Shown piece by piece: positions 61,108-64,000 of a DNA stretch of 64,000 nucleotides. Below the pieces are notes generated by a model. The model searched no databases. It had not been told where the DNA came from and saw only the letters and a list, made by a program, of their open reading frames with translations. This DNA is from Paenibacillus tundrae (GTDB taxonomy: Bacteria > Bacillota > Bacilli > Paenibacillales > Paenibacillaceae), in NCBI RefSeq assembly GCF_030812775.1, contig NZ_JAUSTI010000008.1, positions 62,001 to 126,000 of the forward strand, given 5' to 3'. The position numbers and the translations under genes were made by a program. Within the stretch, counting starts at the first letter, position 1. Each line of letters starts with the position of its first letter.

Positions 61108-62127
61108 TTATTTTTTAGCCATATACTTACGAATATCAAATGCAACGGCTGCCACGATGATTAGACCTTTAATTATCAACTGCCAGTATGGACTTATACC
61201 AATGAAGGTCAAGCCATAGTTAATGACCCCGAAGATCAACACACCCGCCATCACTCCAGGTACTGTCCCGATTCCTCCGGCCGTAGACACCCCACCAACA
61301 ACACATGCAGCAATCGCATCAAGCTCATACATATTACCGTAATTGTTCGTTGCTCCGCCCGTACGTGCTGCTTCCAGTACACCACCCAGACCATACAGCG
61401 CACCCGCAATAGCATATAATACGACCAGGTTACGTGCGACATGAATACCAGATACATGTGCTGCCTGAATGTTGCCGCCAATCGCATACATATTTTTCCC
61501 AAGGCGTGTCTTGTTGAAGACAACCCAGCAGATGAGTGCAACAAAAATTGCAATTAATACGATATAAGGAATCGAATACCCACCGCCGAGATCAATGTAT
61601 CCTGAACCAATGACGGTGAAATCTGGTCTCAGACCACCGATCGGTTGAGATTGGTTAGGCTCGGTGTCAAAATAGATCGAGTTCAATCCATAGACCGCAA
61701 CCATTGTGCCTAGTGTCGCAATAAACGGAGGAACATGCAATTTGGCCACAATGATTCCATTGACTAGACCAACAGCTAACCCAGCTACAATGCCAACAAA
61801 AATCGGTACCGCTACCCACAGTTGCACAAGATCGGGAAAGAAGCGATTGGCATATTCGTCTATCTGCAACATCGAGGCCGAGACAACAGCCGTTAGACCT
61901 ACAACGCGACCAGCGGACAGATCGACACCGCCAGTGATCAGTATAAAAGCAGCTCCAAGTGCGATGATCGCTCGCGTAGAGGATTGCTGTAAGATATCCC
62001 GCAAAGTAGAGAATGCAAGGAAATTCGGATCAGCTATCGCGATGCCAATGACCAGTAGAATGAGTACGATGAAGATTGCGCGCTGCGCTACATATTGCTT
62101 CACCTGATTGACGACCTGCGTGTTCAT
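61108..62127 (-). CDS. mglC: galactose/methyl-galactoside ABC transporter permease
   Basis: 339 aa. ATG with CAGGAGGGG upstream. Hydrophobic throughout, with MglC/RbsC-family signatures ITGGVDLSAGRVVGL, NGIIVAKLHVPPFIATLG and AGALYGLGGVLEAARTGG. Close to MglC in sequence and length. It forms the membrane channel for sugar uptake with MglA and MglB. Third gene of the mglBAC operon, 15 bp after mglA. Confidence 0.93.
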   Translation of the reverse strand: MNTQVVNQVKQYVAQRAIFIVLILLVIGIAIADPNFLAFSTLRDILQQSSTRAIIALGAAFILITGGVDLSAGRVVGLTAVVSASMLQIDEYANRFFPDLVQLWVAVPIFVGIVAGLAVGLVNGIIVAKLHVPPFIATLGTMVAVYGLNSIYFDTEPNQSQPIGGLRPDFTVIGSGYIDLGGGYSIPYIVLIAIFVALICWVVFNKTRLGKNMYAIGGNIQAAHVSGIHVARNLVVLYAIAGALYGLGGVLEAARTGGATNNYGNMYELDAIAACVVGGVSTAGGIGTVPGVMAGVLIFGVINYGLTFIGISPYWQLIIKGLIIVAAVAFDIRKYMAKK

Positions 62128-62142
62128 GTGTTCCCCTCCTGA

Positions 62143-63648
62143 CTAGGCCATCCGCTGCTGCGCGGCCAGTCGCATAATATCCTGCTCCGTTGCTTCAGCT
62201 CCGTCTACAATCCCCGTTAGCCGCCCCTCACTCATGACCATGATGCGATCCGACATCCCCAGTAATTCAGGCATCTCTGAGCTGATCATAATGATGCTTT
62301 TGCCCTGACGAGCCAGGTCCATAATAATCGTGTATATCTCGAATTTGGCACCTACGTCGATGCCACGAGTAGGTTCATCCAAGAGCAAAATTTCAGGATC
62401 GGTCAGAAGCCAGCGGGCAAGCAGTACTTTTTGCTGATTACCACCCGAAAGGTTTCGAATCAGCGTGTTAACTGAAGGCGTCTTGGTTCTGAACTTCTCT
62501 GTCTGCTCACGAGCTACCTCTCGTCCTTTGGCTTCATCCAGCAATCCAATCCGGTTTCGGTACCGGCTAAGGCTAGCAATAACCGTATTTTCATACACAG
62601 ATAACACAGGGAATATTCCAGTCACCCTTCGTTCCTCGGTCAGCAGTGCAATATGGTGACGTTTAGCTGCTGCAGGTGAGTTGATTTTTACTTTACGTCC
62701 ATGAATGGAGATCGTACCTGAGCGAAGTGCACGGAGTCCGAATAAAGACTCGATCAGCTCCGTTCGTTGTGCCCCCACAAGTCCACCAACACCGAGTACT
62801 TCCCCTTTTCTTAGCTCAAACGATACATCTTGGAAAGAGTTCGGCTGGCTAGACGTTAGTGCTTCTGCCTTCAAAATAACATCTCCAGGTACATTCGTTC
62901 GTTCAGGGAAGCGTTCACTCAGATCTCGCCCCACCATACGGGTGATGATCAGGTCTGTCGTAAGATCCTCTGCATTCCAAGTTCCAACGACGAACCCGTC
63001 ACGCATAATCGTGACTTCATCGGATATGGTCAGAATCTCCTCCATTTTGTGGGAAATGTAGATGATCGATACACCGCGGCTGCGAAGTTCATTAATAATT
63101 GAGAAGAGCTGCTCCACTTCCTTGCCCGTCAAGGAGGATGTCGGTTCATCCATGACAATCACTTTCGAATGAAAAGAAACCGCCTTGGCAATTTCCATGG
63201 ATTGAATTTTCGATACGGATAGCGTTCCTGCATTCACCTTCGGATCAATGTCTAGATTCAGATCCTCGAATAACGTCAATGTATCGCTATACATCTGTTT
63301 CTCATTAACGAATAATCCACTCATAGGAAATCGTCCTAGCCAGATATTCTCCATAACCGGCCGATGGGGTACTGGATTCAATTCCTGATGAATCATCGAG
63401 ATACCGTGCTGTAGTGCTGCCTTGGAGCTTGGAATCTCAACCTCCTTTCCCTCTATTCGGATGCGCCCTTCATCTGGACGGTACATGCCAAATAAACATT
63501 TCATCAAGGTGGACTTACCTGCCCCATTTTCGCCCATAAGAGCATGAACTGTTCCCGGTTTCACGTTCAAGGTGACCTGACTTAGTGCCTGCACACCCGG
63601 AAATGCCTTGGATATTCCCTCCATCTCCAATAGGTAAGGTGATTCCAT
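62143..63648 (-). CDS. mglA: galactose/methyl-galactoside ABC transporter ATP-binding protein
   Basis: 501 aa with two ATPase domains, as in the sugar CUT2 class. The first has Walker A MGENGAGKSTL and Walker B VIVMDEPTSSL. The second has a degenerate Walker A (GVGGLVGAQRTEL), signature LSGGNQQKVLLARWL and Walker B ILLLDEPTRGID. ATG after AAGGGGAG. It powers uptake of galactose or related sugars. Confidence 0.94.
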   Translation of the reverse strand: MESPYLLEMEGISKAFPGVQALSQVTLNVKPGTVHALMGENGAGKSTLMKCLFGMYRPDEGRIRIEGKEVEIPSSKAALQHGISMIHQELNPVPHRPVMENIWLGRFPMSGLFVNEKQMYSDTLTLFEDLNLDIDPKVNAGTLSVSKIQSMEIAKAVSFHSKVIVMDEPTSSLTGKEVEQLFSIINELRSRGVSIIYISHKMEEILTISDEVTIMRDGFVVGTWNAEDLTTDLIITRMVGRDLSERFPERTNVPGDVILKAEALTSSQPNSFQDVSFELRKGEVLGVGGLVGAQRTELIESLFGLRALRSGTISIHGRKVKINSPAAAKRHHIALLTEERRVTGIFPVLSVYENTVIASLSRYRNRIGLLDEAKGREVAREQTEKFRTKTPSVNTLIRNLSGGNQQKVLLARWLLTDPEILLLDEPTRGIDVGAKFEIYTIIMDLARQGKSIIMISSEMPELLGMSDRIMVMSEGRLTGIVDGAEATEQDIMRLAAQQRMA

Positions 63649-63674
63649 CCTTCATCTCCCCTTCCTTATGCCGT

Positions 63675-63709
63675 CAAAAAGGACGCCCTCACCGTTCGGG
63701 CGGACGTCC
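63675..63709 (-). terminator. hairpin between mglB and mglA, likely attenuator
   Basis: On the minus strand, GGACGTCCGCCC pairs with GGGCGTCC (with a bulge), then TTTTTG. It follows mglB, where partial termination would lower mglAC expression relative to the binding protein. Confidence 0.7.
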
Positions 63710-63725
63710 CTGTGTCTGCGGTTGT

Positions 63726-64000
63726 TTATTGGGCGTCGGCAATGTTGTCTTTCGTAATTTTTTTGTAGGCAATCCAGACGTACTTCCCATCTGTGATGTC
63801 ATAGCCGGTGTTATCCTTCGTAGGTGTTTCTCCCTTCGCCAAAACCGAGGCTAACGCAACCGTCGCAGCACCCTGATTTTTGGCATCATTCAGCACTGTT
63901 CCCAGCATCGTGCCATCTTGAAGCGCCTGAATGGCTGGTGCTGTAGCATCCACACCGACAACCGGCATCGTTTTGCCGTCCTTGAAATATCCAGCCGCCT
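63726..64000 (-). CDS. mglB: galactose/methyl-galactoside substrate-binding protein (5' end outside window)
   Basis: Only the last 91 residues are present, and the frame is open through base 64000. Visible motifs: VVGVDATAPAIQALQDGTML, GTVLNDAKNQGAATVAL and the C-terminal DGKYVWIAYKKIT. These match the hinge and ligand region of the MglB galactose/glucose-binding lipoprotein. It is the first gene of the operon, and its promoter lies outside the window. Confidence 0.9.
   Translation of the reverse strand, partial: AAGYFKDGKTMPVVGVDATAPAIQALQDGTMLGTVLNDAKNQGAATVALASVLAKGETPTKDNTGYDITDGKYVWIAYKKITKDNIADAQ

Overview
The window comes from a Gram-positive, Bacillales-type chromosome, most likely Paenibacillus or a close relative. 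This is inferred from strong AGGAGG-type ribosome binding sites, frequent TTG and GTG starts, GC in the forties, and gene content: AdeR/Ald, GntR-ABC modules, the futalosine menaquinone pathway, a WXG100 type VII substrate and S9 peptidases. No rRNA, tRNA, CRISPR array, transposase or phage gene was seen. I count about 53 protein genes. Both ends are cut: a sigma-54 activator on the left and mglB on the right.

Layout. 1-9.5 kb: sigma-54 activator, a STAND ATPase with a C-terminal HTH, adeR divergent from ald, a Cas4/AddB-like nuclease, an 816-bp repeat-rich intergenic region and a kinase-like gene. 9.5-17 kb: AraC regulator divergent from a sugar isomerase/oxidoreductase pair, an ECF sigma factor with its DUF4179 partner, mug, and an AEC transporter. 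17-22.2 kb: a WXG100 protein with a C-terminal glycine zipper, five tandem paralogous two-TM proteins with remnants of further copies, and two accessory genes. 22.4-24.6 kb: chemoreceptor and GNAT-like protein. 24.9-32.5 kb: an RNA repair locus (rlaP-hen1-pnkp) divergent from two overlapping WYL regulators. 32.7-47.1 kb: housekeeping and envelope genes, including two GntR-ABC modules. 47.4-51 kb: mqnB-mqnD, pcp and an oxidoreductase. 51.3-54.3 kb: an ADP-ribose cluster (NrtR-like regulator, NADAR, mPARG-type and TARG1-type macrodomains). 54.5-58.6 kb: MarR and a heterodimeric ABC exporter. 58.9-64 kb: a histidine kinase, a small membrane protein and the mglBAC sugar transporter.

The most notable systems are: (i) a TspA-like type VII toxin candidate followed by a diversified immunity array with gene fossils; (ii) the RNA repair locus, with a small inverted-repeat element lodged between rlaP and hen1 and two dyads in its divergent promoter; (iii) the ADP-ribose reversal operon, which has an NrtR-like regulator with a degenerate Nudix box, twin operator-like palindromes and no transferase in view; (iv) an apparently uncharacterised intergenic element made of TAACGAA boxes exactly 50 nt apart in mirrored pairs. 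Two full copies both span exactly 193 bp, and a half copy keeps the same 50-nt spacing.

All calls come from reading the sequence and from family knowledge. No database search was run.
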